From: an uncultured Clostridium sp.
GTDB taxonomy: Bacteria > Bacillota > Clostridia > Clostridiales > Clostridiaceae
Assembly (NCBI RefSeq): GCF_947072515.1
Contig: NZ_CAMTIG010000032.1
Location: forward strand, 1-40,909
DNA: 40,909 bases
Direction: 5' to 3'
A program made the translations under genes and the position numbers. Below, one piece after another: positions 22,371 through 31,517 of this stretch (positions are counted from its first letter, which is position 1; each line of letters starts with the position of its first letter). The notes beneath the pieces were generated by a model. The model made no database searches, was not told the DNA's origin, and saw nothing but the letters and a program-made list of their open reading frames with translations.

Positions 22371-23567
22371 ATGCATATCAAATTAGATATTTTTCAAACA
22401 ATGGCAATAGCAACATGTATGTTTTATTTAGGAAAAATTCTTAGAGCTAAGATAAAGTTTTTAAATAAATATTGTGTACCAGCTCCAGTAATAGGAGGAT
22501 TGATTTTTTCAATTTTAGTCCTTATATTAAAAATAACAAATATTGCAACCATTGAATTAGACACTACTTTACAATCAATTTTTATGACTGCATTCTTTAC
22601 AACGGTAGGATTTACAGCTAGTGTAAAAGTCTTAAAAAAAGGTGGTATAAAGGTAGGGATATTTTTAGGACTAGCAGTAGCGTTAGTTATTTGTCAAGAT
22701 ATATTAGGCGTTGTTCTTGCAAAAGTATTTGGATTACATCCGTTGTTAGGGTTATCTACAGCATCTATTCCAATGATTGGTGGACATGGAACAGCAGGTT
22801 CGTTTGGTCCCTTATTTGAAAGTATGGGAATTAAAGGCGCAACATCAGTTTCTTTTGCAGCAGCAACGTTTGGACTTATAGCAGGTAGTTTCTTAGGAGG
22901 TGTTGTAGCTAAATTATTAATAGAAAGAAGAATGATAAAGACACCGAAAGAGGCAACAGATAAAGGAATTCCATTAAGTGATTTTCATGAAGATGATAAA
23001 GCAATTCTTTGTCAAAGTAGACTTATGCAAGGCGTTTCATGGATATTTATAGCTATGGGGATAGGTTCATGTATTTCTTTGGTAATTCAAAAAATAGGAT
23101 TAACATTTCCATCATATATTGGCGCTATGATGGCAGCCGCAATAATTAGAAATATTTGTGACTTTAAAAAAGTGAAACTAGTAGAAAAAGAAATAGAGGT
23201 ATTAGGAAGTATAAGTCTTTCTTTCTTTTTAGCAATGGCATTAATGGCATTAAAATTATGGGAATTATTTGATTTAGCATTACCAATGTTAATCATGTTA
23301 ATTGGACAAACACTTTTAATGGGATTATTTGCTTATGTCTTAACATTTAAAGTTATGGGAAAAGATTATGAGGCAGCGGTTTTTGCATCAGGAATGTGTG
23401 GATTTGGAATGGGCGCAACACCAAATGCTGTTGCGAATATGGATGCTCTTACTAATAAATATGGATTTGCTAATACACCATATATTGTAGTGCCCATAGT
23501 AGGATGCTTATTTATAGATTTTGTGAATTCAGGAATAATAACTATATTTGTAAACTTTTTTAAATAG
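22371..23567 (+). CDS. gltS: Sodium/glutamate symporter
   Basis: A 398-residue inner-membrane carrier of the GltS (ESS) family, with about ten to twelve transmembrane segments. Diagnostic blocks: N-terminal MHIKLDIFQTMAIATCMFYL, YCVPAPVIGGL, FFTTVGFTAS, the re-entrant loop motif PMIGGHGTAGSFGP, and the second motif GMCGFGMGATPNAVANM near the C-terminal end. It imports glutamate with Na+. RBS GGAAGGAG. It is monocistronic: a terminator precedes it by about 105 bp and another follows. With aspA, the APC permease and the dipeptidase it adds to a cluster of amino-acid uptake and breakdown genes. Confidence 0.95.
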   Translation: MHIKLDIFQTMAIATCMFYLGKILRAKIKFLNKYCVPAPVIGGLIFSILVLILKITNIATIELDTTLQSIFMTAFFTTVGFTASVKVLKKGGIKVGIFLGLAVALVICQDILGVVLAKVFGLHPLLGLSTASIPMIGGHGTAGSFGPLFESMGIKGATSVSFAAATFGLIAGSFLGGVVAKLLIERRMIKTPKEATDKGIPLSDFHEDDKAILCQSRLMQGVSWIFIAMGIGSCISLVIQKIGLTFPSYIGAMMAAAIIRNICDFKKVKLVEKEIEVLGSISLSFFLAMALMALKLWELFDLALPMLIMLIGQTLLMGLFAYVLTFKVMGKDYEAAVFASGMCGFGMGATPNAVANMDALTNKYGFANTPYIVVPIVGCLFIDFVNSGIITIFVNFFK

Positions 23568-23580
23568 AATATAAAATATT

Positions 23581-23614
23581 AAGCTAGTAAAATTTGATTT
23601 TACTAGCTTTTTTT
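23581..23614 (+). terminator. Rho-independent terminator of gltS
   Basis: Perfect 13-bp stem AAGCTAGTAAAAT / ATTTTACTAGCTT with a 3-nt loop and a TTTTTT tail. Confidence 0.9.
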
Positions 23615-24189
23615 GATTACTTATCTAATAAACAATTATTAGGATAGACGATTAAATGATATTTAATTAAGATGGAAAATAATAACTAGATAAATGTGTT
23701 TCAGTTAAAATATAAAGAAATTTTATAAGAAAAGTATGAAGTGTTGCTATGGAGAAAAAATTGCTCAGGGGATATGTAGTGTAGCAGTAGGAAGGGAGAG
23801 GAACAGGAGTTATATAAAAATTGTTATTATAGAAGTCATTTAATAAGATTGAAAATAGAGGAGTTTAATAAGAATGAGGATAAGAAGATTAATAAGAATG
23901 AAAGTATAGGACTCTGTTATATAAAAATGTTGAAAATCTGAGCTTGAAAATATAAATTTTTTATAAGAATCTGTTAAATTAAAATGTTGATAAAGACTTG
24001 GCTAACCCAAAAATACTGTTAAATTAAAATGTTAATAAGTATTTTAAAAGAGGAAGTTAAGAGATGGATGAGCAGACTGAGAGAGCAATTTTGAGGAGAA
24101 AAATTATGATTGATATTTATTTTAATATATTAGAAGGATGTTGTTTATAAAAGAGAAAAGACGTCAATAATTTGTATGAGGTGAATATT
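23615..24189 (+). repeat. Gene-free interval with three 20-bp direct repeats
   Basis: No supported gene. Three copies of CTGTTAWATWAAAATGTTRA begin at 23914, 23971 and 24016 (spacings 57 and 45 bp), copies 2 and 3 differing at one base. Further upstream, TTAATAAGAWTGA recurs near 23840, 23865 and 23890. The interval ends at the RBS of the transposase-like gene. It could hold that gene's promoter and operators, or be decayed mobile-element sequence. Confidence 0.6.
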
Positions 24190-24936
24190 ATGAAAGATAT
24201 AGTTAATTGTCCATATTGCAGCAATAGCGATCATGGAAAATATGGAAAATATAACGGAAATCAAAGGTATAAATGTAAGGGATGTGGAAAGATTTTTACT
24301 GAAACAACTAAAACGTTAATGCATTGCTCTAAAAAGTTGAAGGAGAATATAAAAAAATTTTCTAGATTGATGTATGAAAATAAAACTTTAAGAGAATGTG
24401 CAGAAGAAATGAATATAAGCATAGTAACAGCATTTTTGTGGAGGCATAAAATTTTAAATATATTGTATAAAAGTAATAATAAAAATTTATTAAATGGTTT
24501 AGTTGAGGCAGTTGATTATATAACAAAAGAGAATTTTAAAGGTCAAAGAAAAATTGTTACTGAAAGAAGAGAAAAAATACAGATAATTGTTCCTTTTGAT
24601 ACAAATAAAAGAACTAACCCTAAAATTACATCGGTAGGCACACCAAGATTAAAAATTGTTGAAAAAGCTATAAATGAAATATTACATCCGATGTCTATAT
24701 TGTACATAACTTATAATAGATATATGGTTTTAGTTAGTGAAAAACATAATAAGAATAAAAAATATAATTATAATGTAATAGAAAAATTTAAAAAAGATAA
24801 TGTTCTAGTGAAAATTCGTAGATGGATGATTAGATTTAAAGGGATTGGAAGTAAATATATAGAAAAATATTTAGGATGGTTTATATTAGATTATAAATTA
24901 AATAATTTGGAGAAAAGTAGAATTTATAAATTTTAA
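24190..24936 (+). CDS. IS1595-like transposase homologue, apparently catalytically inactive
   Basis: 248 residues. The start at 24190 follows GAGGTG (24178-24183). Residues 6-31 form a zinc ribbon (CPYC ... CKGCGK), then a helix-turn-helix (TLRECAEEMNISIVTAFLWRHKI), as in IS1595/ISXO2-type transposases. The C-terminal RRWMIRFKGIGSKYIEKYLGWF also matches that family. In the DDE core, by remembered alignment, the first Asp block (VEIDETY) reads VEAVDYI, the TDG block reads ITYN, and the last N/E block reads DNVLVKI, so all three catalytic positions look lost. The frame is intact with a good RBS. No terminal inverted repeats were found. Possibly a domesticated DNA-binding protein. Confidence 0.75.
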   Translation: MKDIVNCPYCSNSDHGKYGKYNGNQRYKCKGCGKIFTETTKTLMHCSKKLKENIKKFSRLMYENKTLRECAEEMNISIVTAFLWRHKILNILYKSNNKNLLNGLVEAVDYITKENFKGQRKIVTERREKIQIIVPFDTNKRTNPKITSVGTPRLKIVEKAINEILHPMSILYITYNRYMVLVSEKHNKNKKYNYNVIEKFKKDNVLVKIRRWMIRFKGIGSKYIEKYLGWFILDYKLNNLEKSRIYKF

Positions 24937-25280
24937 ATTTTTTTAATAGAAATGCGTTTAAGAAACATAATAGAAGAAAAATAAAGTAAAAAAAAGTAAA
25001 AAAACTTAACAAATGTGAAAAATAAAAACAAAAGTAACAATTTGATATAACACAGGTAGAAAGAGGTTTTTAGAATAGTTAGAAGTGGAAATAAAATTAA
25101 AATAGAATGAAAATTTGAAATTATTGAATTATTTTGAAATAAAAATTAAAATACACTATAAAAATTAATAAAAACACAATATAATACTATTTTTATTGAC
25201 ATATTATTTAAAAGATTTTAATATTATACCATGGAGAAAAATAGAAAAAGTTGTTTGTAAAAAATGGAGGAAGATAAAAC
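24937..25280 (+). promoter_or_regulatory. Intergenic region with ackA promoter at 25196-25224
   Basis: No gene is seen in this interval. TTGACA (25196-25201), a 17-bp spacer and TAATAT (25219-25224, 4 of 6 matches) lie 56 bp upstream of ackA and form the best promoter. No convincing terminator hairpin follows the transposase-like gene; only an AT-rich tail with a T run is present. Confidence 0.62.
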
Positions 25281-26474
25281 ATGAAAATACTTGTAATTAA
25301 TTGTGGAAGTTCATCACTAAAGTATAAGCTAATTGATATGAGAAATGAAAAGGATTTAATTAGCGGTATTGTAGAAAGAATTGGAATAACGGGGGCGAAA
25401 TTAATTCAAAAAAGTGAATTAGGAGAAAAATATATAGTAGAGCAAGAGATGAAAAATCATCAAGATGCTGTTGAAGTTGTATTACAAACGTTAACAGATG
25501 AAAATGTAGGCGTTATCAAGAGTATGGATGAGATAGTTGCAGTTGGACATAGAGTTGTGCATGGTGGAGAAAAGTATTCAAAATCAGTTATAGTAACAGA
25601 AGAAGTTTTAGAATATTTAAATCAATGTAGTATACTAGCACCACTACACAATCCAGCAAATATTATTGGTATAAAGGCATGTCAAAATCTTATGCCAAAA
25701 ACACCAATGATAGTTGTTTTTGATACAGCTTTTCATGGAACGCTACCAGAAAAAGCATATATCTACGCAATTGATTATAAATTATATGAAGATCATAAAA
25801 TTAGAAAGTACGGATTTCATGGAACATCACATAAGTATGTAGCAAATAAAGTTGCAGATGTGATGGGAAGAGACATAAGTGAATTAAAGATAATAAGCTG
25901 TCACTTAGGAAATGGGGCAAGTATATCAGCAGTGAAGAATGGGGTATGTATAGATACAACTATGGGATTTACTCCGCTTGCAGGAATACCAATGGGAACA
26001 AGATCTGGAAATATAGATCCATCAATAATTCCATTTTTAGTTGAAAATTGTGGATATACAATAGAAGAAGTTTCAGATGCATTGAATAAAAAATCAGGAG
26101 TACTTGGAATATCAGGAGTAAGTTCTGATTTTAGAGATATAGAAAAAGCGGCAGAGAGTGGGAATAGAAGAGCACAATTGGCTTTGGATATTTTCCATTA
26201 TAGAATAAGAGCTGAAATTGGATCATTTATTGTTAATATGGGAGGTGTTGATGTAATTTTATTTACAGCAGGTGTTGGAGAGAATTCACCAGAAACGAGA
26301 GAGGCCTGTGTAAAAGAGTTGGAATTTTTAGGAATTGAAATTGATGAGGAAAAAAATAAAGTGCGTGGAAAAATAAAAGAAATTTCAAAAGAGACTTCAA
26401 ATGTCAAATTATATGTAATTCCAACAAATGAAGAGCTTATGATCGCACAGGAAACAGTGGGTTTAATAAAATAA
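25281..26474 (+). CDS. ackA: Acetate kinase
   Basis: A 397-residue cytoplasmic enzyme, the normal family length; makes ATP and acetate from acetyl phosphate and ADP. Seen: [16 protein letters not shown] (Asn7, the first signature), GHRVVHGGE (R91), [28 protein letters not shown] (phosphate loop), [10 protein letters not shown], and [11 protein letters not shown] plus the C-terminal [20 protein letters not shown] lies 9 bases upstream. It is transcribed alone between its own promoter and terminator. Its usual clostridial partner pta (phosphotransacetylase) is not next to it. Confidence 0.97.
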   Translation: MKILVINCGSSSLKYKLIDMRNEKDLISGIVERIGITGAKLIQKSELGEKYIVEQEMKNHQDAVEVVLQTLTDENVGVIKSMDEIVAVGHRVVHGGEKYSKSVIVTEEVLEYLNQCSILAPLHNPANIIGIKACQNLMPKTPMIVVFDTAFHGTLPEKAYIYAIDYKLYEDHKIRKYGFHGTSHKYVANKVADVMGRDISELKIISCHLGNGASISAVKNGVCIDTTMGFTPLAGIPMGTRSGNIDPSIIPFLVENCGYTIEEVSDALNKKSGVLGISGVSSDFRDIEKAAESGNRRAQLALDIFHYRIRAEIGSFIVNMGGVDVILFTAGVGENSPETREACVKELEFLGIEIDEEKNKVRGKIKEISKETSNVKLYVIPTNEELMIAQETVGLIK

Positions 26475-26489
26475 AAAAGAAGCTTGGAG

Positions 26490-26520
26490 AATAAAGTAGT
26501 AAAATGCTACTTTATTTTTT
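26490..26520 (+). terminator. Rho-independent terminator of ackA
   Basis: Perfect 10-bp stem AATAAAGTAG / CTACTTTATT with a 7-nt loop and a TTTTT tail. Confidence 0.88.
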
Positions 26521-26561
26521 AATATTTATTTCATATTTTTATGGTAAAAAATGACACGATT

Positions 26562-26570
26562 TGTTATAAT
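26562..26570 (+). promoter_or_regulatory. Extended -10 promoter of the glycogen operon
   Basis: TGT-TATAAT is a perfect -10 with the TGN extension, 65 bp upstream of glgB. The -35 region is poor, which fits an extended -10 promoter. Confidence 0.55.
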
Positions 26571-26635
26571 ATGGATAGATTGATGTTTACATAACAATTT
26601 AATCTGTTTATAAAAGGGACAAGGAGCGAGATAGA

Positions 26636-28525
26636 ATGATTACAGAATACAATAAATACCTTTTTCACGAAGGAAATCATATTTTAGCTTATGAGTTTAT
26701 GGGAGCACATATTAAAGTAGAGGAAAAGAAAAGAGGGGTAAGATTTACAGTATGGGCACCGAAAGCTAGTGAAGTTTATGTAGTAGGAGACTTTTCAGAT
26801 TGGGAAATTAGAGAGGAATTTTTATTAGGTAAAATTACAGATAGAGGAATTTACTCTAATTTTATTAAAGGAGTAAGTAAGGGTGCTAAATATAAGTTTG
26901 CCATAAGAAAGCAAGATGGGGAGTTTGTTTTAAAAGCAGATCCTTATGCAAGAAAATCTGAATTAAGACCAGATACTGCATCTATTGTTACAAGTAAAAG
27001 TAGCTATAAGTGGACAGATAGGAAATGGTGGAGAAGAAAAAAAGAAAATATTTATAAAAAGCCAATGAATATTTATGAAATTCATTTAGGATCATGGAAG
27101 AAAGATGAGAATGGTGGCTTCCTTAAATATGAGGAGTTAGCAAAAATATTGCCAAGCTATTTAAAAGAAATGAATTATACACATGTAGAGATAATGCCTT
27201 TAATGGAGTATCCACTTGATGAATCATGGGGATATCAAATAACGGGTTATTATAGTCCTACTAGTAGGTATGGCGATGAAGATGGATTGAAAATGCTTAT
27301 TAATGAATTGCATAAAGCAGGAATTGGAGTATTGCTAGATTGGGTTCCAGGACATTTTTGTAAAGATGAACATGGACTAGCTTATTTTGATGGATGTGCA
27401 ACTTATGAATATGAAGAAGGATGGAAAGCTCAAAATAAAGGATGGGGAACTTTAAATTTTGACTTAGGAAAACCTGAAGTAAAAAGTTTTCTTATTTCAA
27501 ATGCAATATATTGGCTTAAAGAATTCCATATAGATGGATTAAGAGTTGATGCCGTAACTAACATGCTTTACTTAGATTATGATAGAAAGCATGGTGAATG
27601 GTTTGCAAATAGTGATGGAACTAACATTAACTATTATGGAGTCGATTTCTTTAAAGAGTTAAATAGTATTTTATTAGATAAATTTAAGAATGTAATTTTG
27701 TGTGCTGAAGAATCAACAACATTTAATAAGATTTCACATAAAATTGAAGATGGTGGATTAGGATTCCACTTTAAATGGAATATGGGGTGGATGAATGACA
27801 CTTTAGAATATGTAGAGGCTGATCCTATTTATAGAAAATATAAACACAATAATATGAATTTTGCCATGATGTATAACTATAGTGAGCATTTTGTTTTACC
27901 AATATCTCATGATGAAGTAGTTCATGGGAAAAAATCTTTAGTAAATAAAATGTGGGGAGATTATTTCAATAAGTTTGCAGGCTTTAGAGCGTATATGACT
28001 TATATGATAGGACATCCAGGAAAGAAGCTATTATTTATGGGTTCAGAGTTCGCACAATTTATTGAATGGAGAGAGTATGAAGAATTAGAGTGGAGTTTAT
28101 TAGAGAATCATGAAATGCATAGACAAACAAAGAAGTTCGTTTCAGAATTAAATAAATTTTACTTAGATAATAAAGAATTATGGGAGAAGGATCACGAAGT
28201 AGATGGATTCCAATGGATAGATGCAGATAATGGTGATCAAAGTATATATAGTTTTGTAAGAAAAGGTGAAAATGAAGAAAATTTTATATTTATACTAAAC
28301 TTTACACCAAACTATTACGAAAGTTATAAAGTAGGAGTTCCAAATGATGCTAATTATGTAGAGGCATTTAATACTGATAGATTAGAGTATGGTGGTTCAG
28401 GAAAAGTTATGGATAGAGACATTGTAGTAAAAGAGGAGGTGCATCATAAAAGCAATTTTACTGTAGAAGTAACAATTCCACCGATGGGAGCAATTGTACT
28501 TAAGGGGAAGAAAGGGGAAAAATGA
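26636..28525 (+). CDS. glgB: 1,4-alpha-glucan branching enzyme
   Basis: A 629-residue GH13 enzyme that makes alpha-1,6 branches in glycogen. An N-terminal CBM48 domain (about 20-120: VRFTVWAPKASEVYVVGDF) precedes a GH13 barrel: MNIYEIHLGSWK, YTHVEIMPLMEYP, GVLLDWVPGHF, GLRVDAV with nucleophile Asp305, CAEEST with acid Glu358, and PISHDEVVHGKKSL with the stabilising Asp. A C-terminal beta domain ends PPMGAIVLKG. Length is typical. First gene of the operon; its stop overlaps the glgA start by 4 bp, which suggests translational coupling. RBS AAGGAG. Confidence 0.97.
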   Translation: MITEYNKYLFHEGNHILAYEFMGAHIKVEEKKRGVRFTVWAPKASEVYVVGDFSDWEIREEFLLGKITDRGIYSNFIKGVSKGAKYKFAIRKQDGEFVLKADPYARKSELRPDTASIVTSKSSYKWTDRKWWRRKKENIYKKPMNIYEIHLGSWKKDENGGFLKYEELAKILPSYLKEMNYTHVEIMPLMEYPLDESWGYQITGYYSPTSRYGDEDGLKMLINELHKAGIGVLLDWVPGHFCKDEHGLAYFDGCATYEYEEGWKAQNKGWGTLNFDLGKPEVKSFLISNAIYWLKEFHIDGLRVDAVTNMLYLDYDRKHGEWFANSDGTNINYYGVDFFKELNSILLDKFKNVILCAEESTTFNKISHKIEDGGLGFHFKWNMGWMNDTLEYVEADPIYRKYKHNNMNFAMMYNYSEHFVLPISHDEVVHGKKSLVNKMWGDYFNKFAGFRAYMTYMIGHPGKKLLFMGSEFAQFIEWREYEELEWSLLENHEMHRQTKKFVSELNKFYLDNKELWEKDHEVDGFQWIDADNGDQSIYSFVRKGENEENFIFILNFTPNYYESYKVGVPNDANYVEAFNTDRLEYGGSGKVMDRDIVVKEEVHHKSNFTVEVTIPPMGAIVLKGKKGEK

Positions 28526-29955
28526 TGAGGTTATTGTTTATAGCATCAGAAGTTCATCCATTTATAAGAACTGGTGGATTAGGCGATGTTGTTGGAGCTT
28601 TAAGTAAGGAGCTTGCTAAAAATGGAGAAAATGATGTAAGAGTTATTTTACCTAAATATACAATTATAGATGAAGAGTTGAAAAGAAAAATTCAACATAT
28701 AAAATATATATTTATAAATGTAGGATATAAAAATGTTTATTGTGGAATCGAGACCTTAGAACTTGATGGGGTAAAGTTCTATTTTATAGACAATGAGGAC
28801 TATTTTAAACGAGAAAAAGCTTATGGGTATAATGATGATAATGAAAGATTTGCATTTTTTAGTAGAGCATCGCTTGAATTATTAAAAGAAATAAATTGGT
28901 TTCCAGAGGTAGTTAATTGTAATGATTGGCAAACGGGAATGATACCAGTTTTATATAATCTTGAATATAAATTTAAAGAAGGATATGAAAAAATAAAGTT
29001 TGCGTATACAATTCATAATTTGTTATTCCAAGGAAACTTTAATAAAGAAACTTTAGAAGATTGTTTTGGATATAATTTAGAGCAATTTTATAATGGAAAA
29101 TTAGAGTTTTATGGTGGGATAAGTTATATGAAAGGAGGAATTGTATATTCAGATAAAGTTATAACTGTTAGTAATACCTATGCAAATGAAATTAAAACTT
29201 CAGAGTATGGGGAGCGAATGGAAGGATTATTAAGTGAAAAAGGATCAGATTTAGTAGGGATATTAAATGGAATAGATTATGAAGAATATAATCCGAAAAA
29301 TGATAAGTTTCTTTATGAAAATTATAATGCTAACACTATAGATAAGAAAAAGTTAAACAAAGAAGGACTACAAAAAGAGTTGTGGCTTGAAAGCAATAAA
29401 GATATTCCAGTTATAGCAGTAGTATCAAGATTATCATGGCAAAAAGGAATAGATTTAGTAAAGGAAAGCATGGATTGGTTATTGTCTCAAAATGTACAAA
29501 TTATTTTATTAGGAAATGGTGAAGTAGAATATGAAAATTATTTTAGAGAACTAGAGAATAACAATAGAGACAAAGTAAGAAGTTTAATTATGTTTAATAA
29601 TGAAATGGCTCATAAAGTATATGCAGCTGCAGATATGTTTTTAATGCCATCTAAGTTTGAGCCTTGTGGGTTAGGGCAACTTATTGCATTAAGATATGGT
29701 GCTGTTCCTATAGTTAGAGAGACTGGTGGATTAAAAGATACTATAGAAGCTTATGATAAATATAAAGAATTAGGAAATGGATTTAGTTTTCAAAATTATA
29801 GTTCATTAGAACTTAGAGATTGTATTTGGAAAGCTTTAAGGGTTTATAATAAAAAAGAAAAATGGGTAAATTTAGTTGAAAAATGTATGATGAATGATAA
29901 TAGTTGGAGTAATTCATCATTAAAATATATGGGTATATATAAAGAAATAAGATAA
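28522..29955 (+). CDS. glgA: Glycogen synthase (ADP-glucose dependent)
   Basis: A 477-residue GT5 glucosyltransferase that elongates glycogen from ADP-glucose. The N-terminal block SEVHPFIRTGGLGDVVGAL (residues 9-27) has Arg in place of the usual Lys of KTGGLGDV. Other blocks are VNCNDWQTGMIPV, FAYTIHNLLFQG, VSRLSWQKGIDLV and the C-terminal PSKFEPCGLGQLIALRYG with catalytic Glu, then RETGGLKDT. The start may be either of two tandem ATGs (28522 or 28525); both overlap the glgB stop. It is followed after 67 bp by glgC. Confidence 0.96.
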   Translation: MMRLLFIASEVHPFIRTGGLGDVVGALSKELAKNGENDVRVILPKYTIIDEELKRKIQHIKYIFINVGYKNVYCGIETLELDGVKFYFIDNEDYFKREKAYGYNDDNERFAFFSRASLELLKEINWFPEVVNCNDWQTGMIPVLYNLEYKFKEGYEKIKFAYTIHNLLFQGNFNKETLEDCFGYNLEQFYNGKLEFYGGISYMKGGIVYSDKVITVSNTYANEIKTSEYGERMEGLLSEKGSDLVGILNGIDYEEYNPKNDKFLYENYNANTIDKKKLNKEGLQKELWLESNKDIPVIAVVSRLSWQKGIDLVKESMDWLLSQNVQIILLGNGEVEYENYFRELENNNRDKVRSLIMFNNEMAHKVYAAADMFLMPSKFEPCGLGQLIALRYGAVPIVRETGGLKDTIEAYDKYKELGNGFSFQNYSSLELRDCIWKALRVYNKKEKWVNLVEKCMMNDNSWSNSSLKYMGIYKEIR

Positions 29956-30022
29956 TAGAAAATAGGGTTATTAAGAAAAATTATTGATAGATACAAAGAG
30001 AGTATTAGAGAGGGGTTAATTT

Positions 30023-31258
30023 ATGAAAAATAATAAGGAAATAGTAGCAATGATATTAGCAGGAGGGCAAGGAACAAGACTGGGATATTTAACAGAAAAA
30101 TTAGCAAAGCCAGCGGTTCCATATGGAGGAAGATATAGACTTATAGATTTTCCATTAAGCAACTGTGTAAATTCAGGAATAGATACAGTAGGTGTTGTAA
30201 CACAATATAAACCAAAAGCTATTTATAAGCATATTGGAAATGGGGAAGCATGGGATTTAAAAAAGGTAGATGAAGCAGGAGTAAGCTTTTTACCACCATA
30301 TACAGAAGAAGATAAAGATAATTGTTATACAGGGACAGCTAATGCTGTATTTCAAAACATTGAATATATAGATAAATATGATCCAGAATATGTTTTAATT
30401 CTTTCAGGAGATCATATTTATAAAATGGATTATACAGAAATGTTAGATCATCATAAAAAAACAGAGGCAGATGCAACAATAGCTGTTTTAGAAGTTCCAA
30501 TAGAAGAAGCAAGTAGATTTGGTATTATGAATACTAATGAAGATACTACAATTCATTCTTTTGAAGAAAAACCAAAAGAACCAAAGAGTAATACTGCATC
30601 TATGGGAATATATATATTTAGTTGGAAAACATTAAAAGAATATTTAATAAAAGACGAAATGTTAGATTTTTCAAGTCATGATTTTGGAAAAGATGTGATT
30701 CCAGATATGCTTAACACAGGAAGAAAAATGGTAGCATTTAAGTTTAAAGGATATTGGAGAGATGTAGGGACAGTAGAAAGTCTTTGGCAAGCAAACATGG
30801 ATCTTTTAAGTAATGAATGTGAGCTTAGCGTAAATGATAAAAATGATAAGTGGAAAATTTCATCAGCAAATATGTCAGAATATGAAAGATGTCAAATAGG
30901 TAGAACTGCAATAATAAAAAATTGTATACTAGGTGATGAATGTGAAATTGATGGATGTATTGACACAAGTATCCTATCTTCAAATGTTAAAGTAGGAAAA
31001 GGAGCTATAGTTGAGAATTCAGTTGTTCTTGAAAATGCAGTAATAGAACCATATTCTATTATACACAATGCAATAATTGGATCGGGATCAATAGTAAAGG
31101 AAAGAACTGTACTTGTTGAAGAAGGAAATATAACAGTAGTAGGTGCTAAGAGAATAGTTTCTACAGATAAAGATTTAGAAAAAGTAGTAATAGAAAAAAT
31201 GAAGAAAAAAGAGAAAAAAGAAGAAATAAAAGAAGAGAGAAAAGTTGTTTTAATATAG
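30023..31258 (+). CDS. glgC: Glucose-1-phosphate adenylyltransferase
   Basis: A 411-residue enzyme that makes ADP-glucose, the donor for GlgA. It has an N-terminal nucleotidyltransferase domain ([15 protein letters not shown], residues 10-24; [51 protein letters not shown]) and a C-terminal left-handed beta-helix of hexapeptide repeats (about 295-375). The last 25 residues are a Lys/Glu-rich tail ([14 protein letters not shown]), not part of the core fold. RBS GAGAGGGG. Neither glgD nor glgP accompanies it, so glycogen breakdown genes must lie elsewhere. A terminator follows. Confidence 0.96.
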   Translation: MKNNKEIVAMILAGGQGTRLGYLTEKLAKPAVPYGGRYRLIDFPLSNCVNSGIDTVGVVTQYKPKAIYKHIGNGEAWDLKKVDEAGVSFLPPYTEEDKDNCYTGTANAVFQNIEYIDKYDPEYVLILSGDHIYKMDYTEMLDHHKKTEADATIAVLEVPIEEASRFGIMNTNEDTTIHSFEEKPKEPKSNTASMGIYIFSWKTLKEYLIKDEMLDFSSHDFGKDVIPDMLNTGRKMVAFKFKGYWRDVGTVESLWQANMDLLSNECELSVNDKNDKWKISSANMSEYERCQIGRTAIIKNCILGDECEIDGCIDTSILSSNVKVGKGAIVENSVVLENAVIEPYSIIHNAIIGSGSIVKERTVLVEEGNITVVGAKRIVSTDKDLEKVVIEKMKKKEKKEEIKEERKVVLI

Positions 31259-31327
31259 ATTTAAATTAAAAAATTAATATTAAAATTTTAAATAAAGAAA
31301 GATATCTTTTTAAGATATTTTAAATGT

Positions 31328-31356
31328 AGAGATTGTTTTATACAATCTCTTTTTTT
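31328..31356 (+). terminator. Rho-independent terminator of the glg operon
   Basis: Perfect 9-bp stem AGAGATTGT / ACAATCTCT with a 5-nt loop and a TTTTTT tail, 69 bp after glgC. Confidence 0.88.
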
Positions 31357-31517
31357 GTGTATAAGAAGTTATAAAAAGCTTTATTTAAAAATATTAAAGA
31401 TTTAAATTAAGAAGAATAAAATTAATATTTAATATAAATTAGGTAACGAAAATAGAAGAAATAACATTTAATATATAGAAGCATAAACTCAACGTATATT
31501 AAAAGGAGACTAAAAAT

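Noticed and set aside
23760..23943. An open stretch in the gap before the transposase-like gene
   Set aside because: It lacks a start codon with an RBS, is interrupted by TAG early and has no recognisable motif; possibly a decayed gene, but not supportable.
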